The notes: generated by a model not told the origin, from the letters alone. A DNA stretch of 64,000 nt from a virus (IMGVR_UViG_3300010158_000027:186001-250000); one strand, 5' to 3'; numbered from the stretch's first letter, positions 25,670-35,277 are shown. Program-made: numbers and translations.

Positions 25670-25813
25670 ATAAATAAAAAATAATTATTTTAAATAAATT
25701 TATTGGTTGGGGGATAGAAATTTAAAGGGGGGGACATACTACTGATAACTTGTTTTTAAAAGGAAAAAGATTATACTTAATAAGATTAATAAATAAGAAA
25801 TAAAATAAATAAC

Positions 25814-26656
25814 ATGGCATTGAGTTATATTGGTGGTAAGAGTAAGATTGGAAAGTGGATTGTACCTTTCTACGATAAAGATATGGAAACGTATGTGGAA
25901 ACGTTCGGGGGGATGTATTGGTGTTTCTTTAATATGGACTTGAAACAGTTCCCCAACCTAAAGAAAGTCGTTTACAATGACTTTAATCCACTTAATTATA
26001 ACTTGTTCAAATGTATTCAAAACCCCACAAGGTTGTTAGAGGAAATAAACTCGATTCCTTGTCAGAAGTTCGGGGAGGAACCAACACCACCAATATATAA
26101 AGAACAGTTTGTAAGGTTTCAGGCTGAAATTTTTAATGAAGGTTTCAGCTTAGAACCTGGCGATTATGAAGTTGCCGCTAAATACGTATATGTGCTAACA
26201 CAAGTATTTAGTGGTTCTAAACCTGAAACAAGTTCGTTTATTGATTTGAAAGGGAAGTATAAGTCAAAATACTTAACGTTTAGAGATAAACTTTCTAAAC
26301 CTGATTGGATTGAACACTTTTTAAAAATCACCCACGTTGAGAATATGGATTTTGCTGACGTGATTAAAAAGTATGATTCACCAACGACATACATTTATTT
26401 GGATCCACCATATTGGAAGACAGAAAACTACTATTCGAACCACGATTTTGATAGAGAGGATCACGAAAGATTGGCTATTTGTTTAAAAGATGTGAAGGGT
26501 AAGTTTTCCTTATCGTATTATGATTTCCCATTATTATCTGAATGGTTTCCCAAAGATCAATACTCTTGGGAGAAAAAAGAATTCGCAAAAGCGGCGGCAG
26601 CAAAAAAAGGAACAAAACAAAATATGGGAGAGGAATTATTAATAATGAACTATTAA
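25814..26656 (+). CDS. Dam-like (D12 class) N6-adenine DNA methyltransferase
   Basis: 280 residues. MALSYIGGKSKIGKWI matches the N-terminal motif of D12-class enzymes, FGGMYW takes the place of FxGxG, YNDFNP follows, and motif IV is YLDPPYW (~196-202). The class includes T4 Dam, which methylates GATC. The recognition site is not predictable here. Free-standing, preceded by 144 nt without a gene. Confidence 0.82.
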   Translation: MALSYIGGKSKIGKWIVPFYDKDMETYVETFGGMYWCFFNMDLKQFPNLKKVVYNDFNPLNYNLFKCIQNPTRLLEEINSIPCQKFGEEPTPPIYKEQFVRFQAEIFNEGFSLEPGDYEVAAKYVYVLTQVFSGSKPETSSFIDLKGKYKSKYLTFRDKLSKPDWIEHFLKITHVENMDFADVIKKYDSPTTYIYLDPPYWKTENYYSNHDFDREDHERLAICLKDVKGKFSLSYYDFPLLSEWFPKDQYSWEKKEFAKAAAAKKGTKQNMGEELLIMNY

Positions 26657-26669
26657 ATAACATTTTTCT

Positions 26670-26688
26670 TATATTTGTGATATTTATT
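26670..26688 (+). promoter_or_regulatory. combined TATATTTG and TATTTATT boxes
   Basis: TATATTTG (26670-26677) and TATTTATT (26681-26688) lie in tandem before the ATG at 26705, so both early and late promoter types could act. Confidence 0.45.
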
Positions 26689-26704
26689 AATAAAACTATT
26701 TAAA

Positions 26705-28018
26705 ATGGCTATTAGATTTACAGACATCCTAAGAGATTTGATAATTGAAAACGCGAGATTTCAAATCCTTTTAGACAAATACGCAAAACCTTCAAAGGAG
26801 AAAAAGGCGGCAATATCCTTCAAAACGTTGTTTAAGCTCATCGCGGCTGACCCAACGACAAGAGTACCGAATGGTATCGATCCTGATAATGTGAGTCAAA
26901 AAGACATGGACAAGGTAAAAATTGGAAAGTATGTTCAATGGATACTTAAAAATTATATACAACCTGATGTTGAGTTTGATCCTAATGGTCAGGCGATGGA
27001 GGATTTGTATACGGTTACTTCTGATTTAATGAAGTATGAAAGATTTAAAAATAGAATTCCAGAAGAGTTTAGAGATATTAATAAGTTAACACCGGCGACA
27101 TTATACGATCAAGTTAAAGATTTTTCATTAGAAAAAACTAAGGCAAGTAAAGAAGAAAAGGCTGAAGCGTCAGTTACATACCAATACCCTGGAGCTGAAA
27201 TCGTTTATCGTGGAAGTCAATGGACGGTTGCTAGAATCGAGGATAAAGGTGAGTTAGGTAAGAAGGCGGCGTGTTTTTATGGTGGAAACCATTTGGAGCC
27301 ATCTAAGGGTGAAACAAGATGGTGTACATCATCCCCTGGACTTACATGGTTCGAAAGATACATCGCTAAAGGACCTCTTTATGTGGTTATACCAAATTCT
27401 CCACAAGCGTTTACTAGTAGCATGGATGTTGGACAAAGTTCAGGACTTCCAGCTCTTAGATACCAATTCCATTTCCCTGATAATCAGTATATGGATCCTG
27501 CCGATCATCAAATTGACTTGGTTGAATTCTTAAACAAACAAGAGCCAGGACTTAAAGAGTATTTTAAACCTGAGTTCATGAGTGGACTGACATCTAAAAA
27601 CGGGAAAAAAGTTACAGTTAACTATCCTGGAGATTCAGCATCTAAATTCATCGCTCTATATGGTTTTGATGATTTCTTCGATACTTTACCTGAAAACATT
27701 GAAAGACTTGAGTTCACCAAAAAAGGTGGGGAACCGTTATCATTGGTGATTCCAGATACTATCGGTAAGTTTAAAAGCTTAACTGCGATACACTTAGTTG
27801 GATGTGTTAGTGAAATACCTGAATCGCTTTGTAGTCTTGAAAAATTACAATTCCTTTCATTACCTGAGAATCCAAATATGAAACCATTACCTGCTTGTTT
27901 GGTTAATTTACCAAGATTAACGGTACTTAATATGAAAGGTAGTAATCCTAGCACGTCGATACCTGATGATTTAAGAAAGAAAATGGATTCTGATGATAAT
28001 TTCCATTTATTTGCTTAA
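26705..28018 (+). CDS. candidate packaged leucine-rich-repeat protein
   Basis: 437 residues. N-terminal peptide FTDILRDLIIENARFQILLDK contains I-I-E, like other candidate capsid-targeting peptides. The central domain includes GETRWCTSSPGLTWFERY, a W-C-T motif I recall in several phage proteins of unknown function. The C-terminal ~110 residues carry LRR units (LPENIERLEF, IGKFKSLTAIHL, LCSLEKLQFLSLPEN, LVNLPRLTVLNM). LRRs mediate protein-protein contact, so an injected host-directed effector is an attractive inference. Confidence 0.65.
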   Translation: MAIRFTDILRDLIIENARFQILLDKYAKPSKEKKAAISFKTLFKLIAADPTTRVPNGIDPDNVSQKDMDKVKIGKYVQWILKNYIQPDVEFDPNGQAMEDLYTVTSDLMKYERFKNRIPEEFRDINKLTPATLYDQVKDFSLEKTKASKEEKAEASVTYQYPGAEIVYRGSQWTVARIEDKGELGKKAACFYGGNHLEPSKGETRWCTSSPGLTWFERYIAKGPLYVVIPNSPQAFTSSMDVGQSSGLPALRYQFHFPDNQYMDPADHQIDLVEFLNKQEPGLKEYFKPEFMSGLTSKNGKKVTVNYPGDSASKFIALYGFDDFFDTLPENIERLEFTKKGGEPLSLVIPDTIGKFKSLTAIHLVGCVSEIPESLCSLEKLQFLSLPENPNMKPLPACLVNLPRLTVLNMKGSNPSTSIPDDLRKKMDSDDNFHLFA

Positions 28019-28023
28019 GGTTA

Positions 28024-28054
28024 TTTGTAATAACCAAAATGTTTAGTATTTTTG
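28024..28054 (+). promoter_or_regulatory. Bacteroidota-type promoter
   Basis: TTTG at 28024-28027, 19 nt, TATTTTTG at 28047-28054, before the ATG at 28078. Confidence 0.6.
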
Positions 28055-28077
28055 TTTAAAGTTTAAAAATTTTGGGA

Positions 28078-28362
28078 ATGAGTTTAGAAATTGAAATATA
28101 CATGAGTCAGTTTAAAGGGTTTTTTAGTAAAAATCCTGATCAATTGAAAATTCTAATAGGTGACGTTGAACCGGAATCTTTTTATGTTAAAATAAGAGAA
28201 ACCGTAGAAAAAAATGTCACAGAAGAAAAGTCCGTCGAACCAACAAGAAAACAAATTCTTGAAATTCTAGTTGAAATAAATAGTGGTGTACCTGTCGACG
28301 AAAAAAAGTTAATGAAATTGCCCTTTATGGAGCACCGTATGGGGTTAATCTGTTTGAATTAG
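28078..28362 (+). CDS. hypothetical protein, 94 aa
   Basis: Start at the ATG at 28078, or 28102 (MSQFKGFF). The segment MSQFKGFFSKNPDQLKILIGD is followed by a helical Lys/Glu-rich region; similar small proteins occur in T4-like phages, function unknown. It lies 22 nt before the PcfJ-like gene. Confidence 0.6.
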   Translation: MSLEIEIYMSQFKGFFSKNPDQLKILIGDVEPESFYVKIRETVEKNVTEEKSVEPTRKQILEILVEINSGVPVDEKKLMKLPFMEHRMGLICLN

Positions 28363-28384
28363 TAATCTTTTAATTATACGTTTT

Positions 28385-30055
28385 ATGTCAGATGTGACAA
28401 CACTTTTTAAAAAACAACAAGTTATTTATACAACTGAGGTTTTTGAGAATTACAACAAAATACCAACAGTAAAAAAAGATAGTGATCCGATGGATATCTT
28501 TACTCATGTTTCAGCAACCCCTATACGATCGTTCGGGACATTCACATTGAAGTATACAACTCATGACGAAAACCTTTTTTTAGAAAACTACGGAACACCA
28601 TTGGCTAGTGTACATATGAGAAGAAAAACCTTAGTTATTGAGGAGACCGAAAATAAAATCGCACTTAAAATTTATAGTTATAATAATATTAGAGACGTAT
28701 CAAAAAGATTTTTTAGAGTTAGACGTGAAATTAGTTATCTGACATTCAACATTAAAAGAAAAACATTTTATTCGGGAATACTTAGACTTAAAAAACGAGC
28801 TAAAGTTGGATCTAAAATGTCCATGTATAGAACCGACTTAAATACTATGGAGGTTATTAACAGTTTACGTTATTTTAATATGGACCCCAACCCTAACTAT
28901 AGTACTAATCCCCTCTATGATGAGGTGACTAAAATATTTTTAGATAGGGTTGCTGAGAGAATGGACGTTAAGTTTGATAATGAAGATATGTTGCCAGAGG
29001 ATAAATTCTATCAGTTGTATTTGAAATTCTCAGGAATTAAATACCCAGACGCATTCTCTAAGTTCAAATCATACTACACACCAAAAAAAGAAATTAGGGA
29101 AAGTGGGAATAATCTGGTTACTTGGTTCATGACTAAAAATAAGTTTAAAGGAACAAAAATCAGAACGTTATTAAATAAATATAATAATGTTGACTTGCGA
29201 GGGGTTAATGAATTTTATAGTCTACTAGGACAAGACTTATTTAATAAAGTTAATAATGAGTGCTTTTTAAATGACACCGCCATAGGTGAGTACTTTAATG
29301 GGGTATACACTACACAAGTTTATGATTTAAGTAAAAAGGAACGTGAAAACATTGTTAAAATATTAAACACAACAACCACCAATACGTTATTAAACTCTTT
29401 ATATGATCACATCCGATATAAATCATCCTTAGCTCGATATGGTGAAAACGTTAAAATTTTAGCAACTAACTACGATGATTACGTTGTTGAACATACAGAA
29501 TGGTCGACGATTGTGCAATCTTATCGAACTGGTGTGGTTAATCGATTCTACGGTGATGATGCGTATTTGATTGAAAAACCAATTATTCATGATGGGGAAA
29601 CATATTACCCCGTACTACTAAAAACGACAGAACAATACGAGTGTGAGTCTATGATTCAAAATAACTGCGTTAGAACTTATAGTGAGAAACCTTATTGTTT
29701 TATTGTGTCTTTAAGAAAGGGGAATGTGAATGGTAATGACAGAGCTAGTGTTGAGCTACGATACTCGAAAGACGGACTTAAGGTTATGCAAAAACTAGGT
29801 AGATTCAATAAACCACTTACAGATGAGTGGATATCACCAATTAACGAATTGGAAGGGTTCGCCAAGTATCTTTATGGTAAAGACATCATAAAATTACCAT
29901 TAATGGAGAAAAGATTTCCAAATGGTAAGGTGGTTAAAACACTGTCTATATTTAAAAATGATGACATGATTAAAAATATGTACCCGGTTTGGAATAATGG
30001 TAATTGTGCTTTACAAGAGAATATGGTGGATTATAATCTATTAGACGATTTTTGA
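28385..30055 (+). CDS. PcfJ-like protein
   Basis: 556 residues. The C-terminal third has the PcfJ pattern: YYPVLLKTTEQYECE, IQNNCVRTYSEKPYCFIVSL, a region ASVELRY, and QKLGRFNKPL. PcfJ-like proteins occur in conjugative plasmids, phages and other mobile elements; their biochemical role is not established. The N-terminal two-thirds is basic and unrecognised. Start at ATG 28385, with downstream genes 1-2 nt away. Confidence 0.65.
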   Translation: MSDVTTLFKKQQVIYTTEVFENYNKIPTVKKDSDPMDIFTHVSATPIRSFGTFTLKYTTHDENLFLENYGTPLASVHMRRKTLVIEETENKIALKIYSYNNIRDVSKRFFRVRREISYLTFNIKRKTFYSGILRLKKRAKVGSKMSMYRTDLNTMEVINSLRYFNMDPNPNYSTNPLYDEVTKIFLDRVAERMDVKFDNEDMLPEDKFYQLYLKFSGIKYPDAFSKFKSYYTPKKEIRESGNNLVTWFMTKNKFKGTKIRTLLNKYNNVDLRGVNEFYSLLGQDLFNKVNNECFLNDTAIGEYFNGVYTTQVYDLSKKERENIVKILNTTTTNTLLNSLYDHIRYKSSLARYGENVKILATNYDDYVVEHTEWSTIVQSYRTGVVNRFYGDDAYLIEKPIIHDGETYYPVLLKTTEQYECESMIQNNCVRTYSEKPYCFIVSLRKGNVNGNDRASVELRYSKDGLKVMQKLGRFNKPLTDEWISPINELEGFAKYLYGKDIIKLPLMEKRFPNGKVVKTLSIFKNDDMIKNMYPVWNNGNCALQENMVDYNLLDDF

Positions 30056-30056
30056 T

Positions 30057-30401
30057 ATGGAAGAAAAAAAAGATTTTATACTACCTAACTACATAACGGA
30101 GATATATGAGTCGTCCTTTACTATTTTACCATCTATTATACAAACAAAAAATATAACAAAGGAAGGTATTGATGAATTGATAAAAAAAAATAAATTAGTT
30201 TGGTATCGAAAGTTTTTTGACGGCAACAAGTTATTTAATTTAGAGGGGTTATTAATGTATGGGACTAAGATGGATATGATTTATTATGAAAAAGTGGGGG
30301 GAGAAAGTGTCTATACTTTATATATTCTAACAAATGGGGAGAATGATGAGATGATTTCCTTTTTAATAAAAAGTCTAAATAAATTCAATACAATCGATTA
30401 A
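30057..30401 (+). CDS. hypothetical protein, 114 aa
   Basis: Not recognised. Acidic start (MEEKKDFILPNYI), aromatic core (LVWYRKFFDGNKLF) and a C-terminal helix. Packed between the PcfJ-like gene and glutaredoxin with 1-nt gaps. Confidence 0.6.
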   Translation: MEEKKDFILPNYITEIYESSFTILPSIIQTKNITKEGIDELIKKNKLVWYRKFFDGNKLFNLEGLLMYGTKMDMIYYEKVGGESVYTLYILTNGENDEMISFLIKSLNKFNTID

Positions 30402-30402
30402 T

Positions 30403-30687
30403 ATGAAAGTTGTTATTTTATACACAATGAAGGGATGTCCTTATTGTACCATGATTAAAGAAGAGTTAGAAAAATCAAACATTGATTTTTTAGAAAGAGA
30501 CATTGACGAATATGAACAGGAATATGATGAATACTCAAAACTAATAGAGAATGAATATATACCCGCGTTTTTACTTCTCACTCTTGATAATGAAGATAAT
30601 CCAAACAATATTAAATTATACGCCCCCGAAAGAGATTTCCAGGATATCCACGAGGGCGTTGAAATGGTTAAGGGGTATTTAAAATAA
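30403..30687 (+). CDS. glutaredoxin
   Basis: 94 residues with the dithiol active site CPYC (C12, C15) after YTMKGCPYC, and a thioredoxin-fold layout. A cis-Pro is probable in EYIPAFLLL. Phage glutaredoxins usually reduce ribonucleotide reductase; no reductase gene is visible in this window. Convergent with the next gene, overlapping by 9 nt. Confidence 0.85.
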   Translation: MKVVILYTMKGCPYCTMIKEELEKSNIDFLERDIDEYEQEYDEYSKLIENEYIPAFLLLTLDNEDNPNNIKLYAPERDFQDIHEGVEMVKGYLK

Positions 30688-31560
30688 AATTAAATCGCCA
30701 ACCATATTTAATTTTTTCCAAGGCGCATTGTCATCGTCATTAATTACATCATCGACGTGGTTAATTTCTGATGACAGATACAATTCCGTTAGTTCACTAA
30801 CTGTAAATGGAAACACATCCAATATTAATGACGTTAGCCACGGGGTTTTAACTATGTGGTTGTCGTTATAAATGAATAAATTAATATTCTCGTTATCTAT
30901 TGAAGATATTTTGTTTTCGGACGTTAATTTAACGTTCAGTTCTTTAGTTATACCAACCATTGATATATTATGAAAAATATGTTTTAAAGCCATGTGGTAT
31001 AACTTTTCGTTATTGTTTGATAAACCATAGAATTTTTCTGAAATGTAAGTCTCTTGGGAAAAATCAGATTTAAATAATTTATAATCACTAAACTTTGATT
31101 TTAAAATATGAACCACATCATCATTTTTTTCTGATAAACAATCGTAATAAATAGAGAGATTTGATTTATCTAATTTTAAATTAAAATATATGTTTTTATC
31201 AACAAATGAGTTAACGAATTTTTGTATGTTAAAATCGTTATAATCTTTTTTTAGTTGGTAGTCGATATCTATCGAATCATATTCGGGATCGGTAGTGTAG
31301 TTAATGATGTCAATAACTCTAATAGTCTTAGATAAATCTTCACTATATTTAGATGTAAACTCTTGAAAAATGTCAGCAACCATCAATGGTTTATCCGAAG
31401 ACGTTTTACCCTTTACGATAAAAAAATTCCTAACGTTTATTACTGAGATTTCAGTTTTGGCGTTAGGAACGGACTCATTTATTTTTTTCACTATAAGACT
31501 TGCAAAAATATTACAAAGGTTTTTGCCGTCTAAAAAGTTATAGTATTCTGTTGTATTCAT
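30679..31560 (-). CDS. conserved hypothetical protein, 293 aa
   Basis: Minus strand. The N-terminal region (LCNIFASLIVKKINESVPNA, VRNFFIVKGKTSSDKPLMVADIFQ) has an alpha/beta pattern with slight likeness to S-adenosylmethionine synthetase N-termini. The catalytic motifs of that family are not seen. Acidic tail. Isolated minus-strand gene; function unknown. Confidence 0.6.
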   Translation of the reverse strand: MNTTEYYNFLDGKNLCNIFASLIVKKINESVPNAKTEISVINVRNFFIVKGKTSSDKPLMVADIFQEFTSKYSEDLSKTIRVIDIINYTTDPEYDSIDIDYQLKKDYNDFNIQKFVNSFVDKNIYFNLKLDKSNLSIYYDCLSEKNDDVVHILKSKFSDYKLFKSDFSQETYISEKFYGLSNNNEKLYHMALKHIFHNISMVGITKELNVKLTSENKISSIDNENINLFIYNDNHIVKTPWLTSLILDVFPFTVSELTELYLSSEINHVDDVINDDDNAPWKKLNMVGDLILF

Positions 31561-31624
31561 TTTTTTTTAATTGAACATTTATTTTAACAATGTTATGTAA
31601 AAAAAAATATAGGTTAAATACTAA

Positions 31625-31771
31625 TTATTTTTTATTGTAATATTTTTCAACAATCTTAGTTACAGCCACCTTAACAGACTCGTTATTTTGTTGTTGTTGT
31701 GTTTGTGTTTGTTGTTGTTGTGTTTGAACTTGTGTTTGTTCGTTAGTTTTGTTTTTGCATCCGCACCCCAT
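31625..31771 (-). CDS. small Cys/Gln-rich protein (MGCGCK), 48 aa
   Basis: Begins MGCGCKNKTNEQTQ, continues with Gln/Thr-rich repeats (QQQQTQTQQQQ) and ends in a helix KVAVTKIVEKYYNKK. MGCGCK-type small proteins recur in phages of this kind. The Cys pattern could bind metal; the Gln tract is the (TTG)n-like stretch seen in the DNA. A paired TATTTATA-like stretch lies ~45 nt upstream. Confidence 0.6.
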   Translation of the reverse strand: MGCGCKNKTNEQTQVQTQQQQTQTQQQQNNESVKVAVTKIVEKYYNKK

Positions 31772-31849
31772 GATTAAATTTTTTAGTAAGTTTATCGTTA
31801 TGTATATAAATATTTGATAACTATAAAAGAATCATTTGTAAATAGAAAC

Positions 31850-31857
31850 TATTTATA
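31850..31857 (+). promoter_or_regulatory. TATTTATA late-promoter-like box
   Basis: TATTTATA exactly 4 nt before the ATG at 31862. Confidence 0.45.
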
Positions 31858-31861
31858 GATT

Positions 31862-33058
31862 ATGGGATTAAAAAATAACGTCAGAATGGTTTTAAGAGAG
31901 CAAGATGAGGAATGGGTGAGCGTTTCACCTGAAGAGTATATGGACTTGTTAAAGTACGTTAACGGTGATGGATCGATTATAAACCGACTACCAGACTATA
32001 AGGGTAAAAAAATTAAAATTGATGGTGATTTAAATTTAAGTTATAATGGTGACATAACAAATATTGATAGTATTGATTACGTTGATGGAAATTTAGATAT
32101 ATCCAAAACGAATATAACTTATTTCGATAAAAATAAAGTTAAAGGTTGGTTCAGATATTATAGTAGTAGAATGGAGCAAATCGAAAATAAAAAGATTTTA
32201 GATAAAAAACTTAAAGTCCTTAATGGGTATCGAGAGAATGGTGAATGGAATGTGGAAGATAATGACGACGAGGTATCAAATGAAACGGAAGCTCTCTTTT
32301 TACATCTTATGGATATCGGATCTGTGGGTGAATATGAAAACGAAGAAGGGGAAACTGTACCTGAGGATAAATATTTTATTTGGACTGATAGTAATCATAA
32401 ATATTATGAATGGCTTGGAGATGAAAATGGCGAAAGCGAATGGTTGGTGATACCGGATGATAAGATAGATGATGTTGCTAGAGAATATCTGCAGGATAGG
32501 ATTGATGAGTCAGGTTATGAAACGTTCAGATCGTATGTTTGGGAAAATAATTTAGACACAGATCGAGTTGACAAATGGTTATATGACTATTATTCGGATG
32601 ATATAACAAATAATCCAGAGGAATTCGACATCCCAAAAACCCTTTCACATCAACAAAAAAACTACGTTAATATTTATACACAAAAAATAGAAAAACTAAA
32701 AATCAGATTAAACGACGAGGAGTTAGACGAAAATCAAGTTGAAGAAATTGAAGATGAAATAACCGACATCGAAGAAATTATTGAGGACATAAACGATTCT
32801 CCAGAGGGGGATTACGACGAGGCGGCTATTGAGGATGAAATAAATGGGCGAGTTAATGATGTTGGTTCTGATTTTTTAAGACACCTGAAGGATATGGGTT
32901 ATGATGATGATTATTTTTTAGAATTCGTTGACATCGATGGTGTTATTACCGATATAATTAATGATGACGGTTATGGTAATATTTTTAATGGTTATGATGG
33001 TAGAGATGATGAATATAAGGTAAACAATAAGTGGTACCACGTAATGAGACAAAATTAA
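31862..33058 (+). CDS. acidic candidate packaged protein, 398 aa
   Basis: N-terminus LKNNVRMVLREQ ends in L-R-E. Residues ~48-85 contain a repeat-like element (IKIDGDLNLSYNGDI, YVDGNLDISKTNI) of the LRR-like 'GDLDLSxTxI' type seen in phage proteins. The remainder is extremely Asp/Glu-rich with coiled coil around 280-310. Strong acidity could mimic DNA. Function unknown. Followed 4 nt later by another candidate packaged protein. Confidence 0.65.
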   Translation: MGLKNNVRMVLREQDEEWVSVSPEEYMDLLKYVNGDGSIINRLPDYKGKKIKIDGDLNLSYNGDITNIDSIDYVDGNLDISKTNITYFDKNKVKGWFRYYSSRMEQIENKKILDKKLKVLNGYRENGEWNVEDNDDEVSNETEALFLHLMDIGSVGEYENEEGETVPEDKYFIWTDSNHKYYEWLGDENGESEWLVIPDDKIDDVAREYLQDRIDESGYETFRSYVWENNLDTDRVDKWLYDYYSDDITNNPEEFDIPKTLSHQQKNYVNIYTQKIEKLKIRLNDEELDENQVEEIEDEITDIEEIIEDINDSPEGDYDEAAIEDEINGRVNDVGSDFLRHLKDMGYDDDYFLEFVDIDGVITDIINDDGYGNIFNGYDGRDDEYKVNNKWYHVMRQN

Positions 33059-33062
33059 TTTT

Positions 33063-33491
33063 ATGAAGCAATTAATTAAAAAAATATTAAAAGAGGAATC
33101 GTTAAAGCATAATCTTAAACAACAGATTAAAGATTATGGTTGGGTAGATACTTCGCAAATGGTTAATGGATCAAAAGAGTTGGCAAAATTGGCATTCAAT
33201 AATGATCCAATGGGGTTTCTACATATGTTTGATGATTTGGATATGGTTCAGCGTAAGTTATCAGCAAACTGGACTTTATTTAAACAAGAAAACGGAAATA
33301 ATTTAATGTTGTTGGATAAAAAAATTATTTATATATCTTATGGTGATATTTGGTCATTTTTGACATATGGTTTTGGACTTAGAGATTCCCAAGTTAGGGA
33401 CGTTATAAAGGTATGGTTGGGTGACGTGTACCATTTAAGGGGAATTACTATAGAGGCGGGATTTGATGAATTATTCAGCCATATGCGTTAG
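33063..33491 (+). CDS. candidate packaged protein, paralogue of 48691 gene
   Basis: 142 residues. N-terminus LIKKILKEES (L-K-E). The body is clearly paralogous to the protein at 48691: shared blocks include WxxTxxMVNGSxELxKxxFNNDPM and FLHMFxDLD, later KQENGxNLM and LSFLT-like segments. Fold unknown. The existence of two diverged copies, each with a targeting-type N-terminus, suggests an internal head protein family. Confidence 0.7.
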   Translation: MKQLIKKILKEESLKHNLKQQIKDYGWVDTSQMVNGSKELAKLAFNNDPMGFLHMFDDLDMVQRKLSANWTLFKQENGNNLMLLDKKIIYISYGDIWSFLTYGFGLRDSQVRDVIKVWLGDVYHLRGITIEAGFDELFSHMR

Positions 33492-33550
33492 TTGTGTAAT
33501 TTAAAAGATTTATAATTTACACCCACAAATAGTTTTACTATAATTTATTA

Positions 33551-34297
33551 ATGAAAACAGATTGGTTATTCCAGGAACCTATTGATTTAGAACATAAACA
33601 ATATGTGCTTTTAGATTATCTACAAAAAATAGATAAAAATTTAAATAATTTAAAACTATATCCACAGTTCCAAGAGATATCGTTACATCTTGCCAGCATC
33701 AATTTATTAATCGAAAAGGGTCAATATCTAACAATGAATAGAGTATTGAAGGATCCCGACGATGAAATATTATTATCAGATTTAGTTCCCGTCGATTGTC
33801 CACAACTAACCCAAGAAGAAATCATCGAAGTGTATCAGGTATGTAAGTACTCAACAGAAAACTTATCCGACTATTTTAATCACGCAAAAGCAATCTGGGA
33901 TATCGTTAATGATGCGGTAGCAATAGACGCAGCTCAAAACCCAAAAAACATTGAACCAAAACAGGGAATTTTCTTTTTAACATATAAAAATAAAACGTAC
34001 TTCTACGAGTTTATCATTAAATCAATTAAAAGAGGTAGTTTAGAAACCAAGTGTCACATAAAAAGAATATGTGAATGTGATAAAGAAACGTTCAGACAAA
34101 AGATAAAAACGGTTAAAAACTCATTAATTAAAGATTTAAATGAAGAGTCCGTACACAAGCATTTAATAGTATTTGCTGTGAACCATAATAACGGTTATCC
34201 CCTAAAAGAAACCCTACTACCTATAGTTAAACGAAAAATCATGAATTATATGATACAATCAAAAAATATTAGACATCGGAAATTGACAAGTAAGTGA
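33551..34297 (+). CDS. conserved phage-type hypothetical protein, 248 aa
   Basis: Not recognised. WLFQEPIDLEHKQYVLLDYLQK opens a helical domain; a second half (KQGIFFLTYKNKTYFYEFIIK) is strand-rich and basic. No catalytic motif. Preceded by TATTTAT-poor AT-rich sequence, so its promoter is unclear. Confidence 0.65.
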   Translation: MKTDWLFQEPIDLEHKQYVLLDYLQKIDKNLNNLKLYPQFQEISLHLASINLLIEKGQYLTMNRVLKDPDDEILLSDLVPVDCPQLTQEEIIEVYQVCKYSTENLSDYFNHAKAIWDIVNDAVAIDAAQNPKNIEPKQGIFFLTYKNKTYFYEFIIKSIKRGSLETKCHIKRICECDKETFRQKIKTVKNSLIKDLNEESVHKHLIVFAVNHNNGYPLKETLLPIVKRKIMNYMIQSKNIRHRKLTSK

Positions 34298-34325
34298 TAA
34301 TTTAGTATCATTAAATTAAAAAATT

Positions 34326-34463
34326 ATGGAAAAAATTGATGTATTAGTTTTAGAGCAAATGATTAAAGAAATCCCCAACGATATGGATTTAGGTAGACAA
34401 ATCAGAAAGATGGTTTTAAGTATTAAAAATGGGAGTACCGATATTAATAACACACCAAAATAA
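34326..34463 (+). CDS. small hypothetical protein, 45 aa
   Basis: ATG at 34326 gives MEKIDVLVLEQMIKEIPND..., helical, with a polar tail. It sits in a run of small same-strand genes, 10 nt before the DUF3310 gene. Confidence 0.45.
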   Translation: MEKIDVLVLEQMIKEIPNDMDLGRQIRKMVLSIKNGSTDINNTPK

Positions 34464-34472
34464 ATAAAAGAT

Positions 34473-34691
34473 ATGGAACAAGTAAATCACCCTGACCATT
34501 ACCGATTTGGTAAGGATAATGAATATGAAGCGATTAAAGTGATTGATGCTTGGGGATTGGGATTCTCACTGGGTAATACGGTGAAGTATATCTCAAGAGC
34601 TGGTAAGAAAGACCCCACTAAAGAGTTAGAAGATTTAAAGAAAGCTAAATTTTATTTAGAACATCACATAAACACATTAGAAAACAAATAA
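34473..34691 (+). CDS. DUF3310 protein
   Basis: 72 residues matching the DUF3310 family ('protein of unknown kinase-like function' in phages): NHPDHYRFG, YEAIKVIDAWGLGF, GNTVKYISRAGKKDP, LEDLKKAKFYLEHHI. The His/Asp/Arg set is characteristic. Often found in phage nucleotide-metabolism regions; activity is not established. Confidence 0.85.
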   Translation: MEQVNHPDHYRFGKDNEYEAIKVIDAWGLGFSLGNTVKYISRAGKKDPTKELEDLKKAKFYLEHHINTLENK

Positions 34692-34693
34692 AG

Positions 34694-34900
34694 ATGACAC
34701 TAACGGAGGAACAAAAAAATCAGATACTTAATCTGTATGAAGGATTAAAAAATGACGAACAAACACTTGGCGAGGTACATGAAATCATTGTGGACTTTTG
34801 TCTCGACCAAGACATCGTTGATTTATCAGATGATGAAAACGGGGATATGTACGAGGAGTTTTCAAATAACACGTGGGATTATTTAGAGAGCATTAAATAA
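34694..34900 (+). CDS. small acidic protein, 68 aa
   Basis: Acidic helical protein (LTEEQKNQILNLYEGLKN, then VDLSDDENGDMYEEF). Not recognised. Two nt after DUF3310. Confidence 0.55.
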   Translation: MTLTEEQKNQILNLYEGLKNDEQTLGEVHEIIVDFCLDQDIVDLSDDENGDMYEEFSNNTWDYLESIK

Positions 34901-34912
34901 AAAAATAAAATT

Positions 34913-35275
34913 ATGAGAAAAGATGTAGATAAAACATTAACAGAAATTTCACAAGATATTGTTGAATTGGTTTTAGGTAATAACAATGATAATAGTTTGG
35001 AAGTAGAAAAAGTTAGGGGATATTTGATGGATATTTTTGGTTATGATGCTAATTATAAACTTCACATACACACAGAAATTCCATTTGAATATGAAGAAAA
35101 TTATACATTATTAAGAGATTTGAATGAAGGTGATGTATTCATTACTAAAGCAAATACGGTTTCAATGTATTTAAAATGTGTTGGTGACGATAAACATATA
35201 TTGAGAAATATAAATAGTTGTGATGAATATGAAGTACCACATGGTAAATTTCCAGTGTTTAAAAAAATTAATTAA
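34913..35275 (+). CDS. hypothetical protein, 120 aa
   Basis: Helical N-terminal half (LTEISQDIVELVLGN, EKVRGYLMDIFGYD) and a strand-rich C-terminal half (YTLLRDLNEGDVFITKANT, YEVPHGKFPVFK) resembling a small beta-barrel. Function unknown. Confidence 0.55.
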   Translation: MRKDVDKTLTEISQDIVELVLGNNNDNSLEVEKVRGYLMDIFGYDANYKLHIHTEIPFEYEENYTLLRDLNEGDVFITKANTVSMYLKCVGDDKHILRNINSCDEYEVPHGKFPVFKKIN

Positions 35276-35277
35276 TT

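Noticed and set aside
25680-25813. G-runs upstream of the Dam-like gene (GGGGG and GGGGGGG)
   Set aside because: Only two runs, no quadruplex-forming set of four and no paired C-runs; no function assignable.
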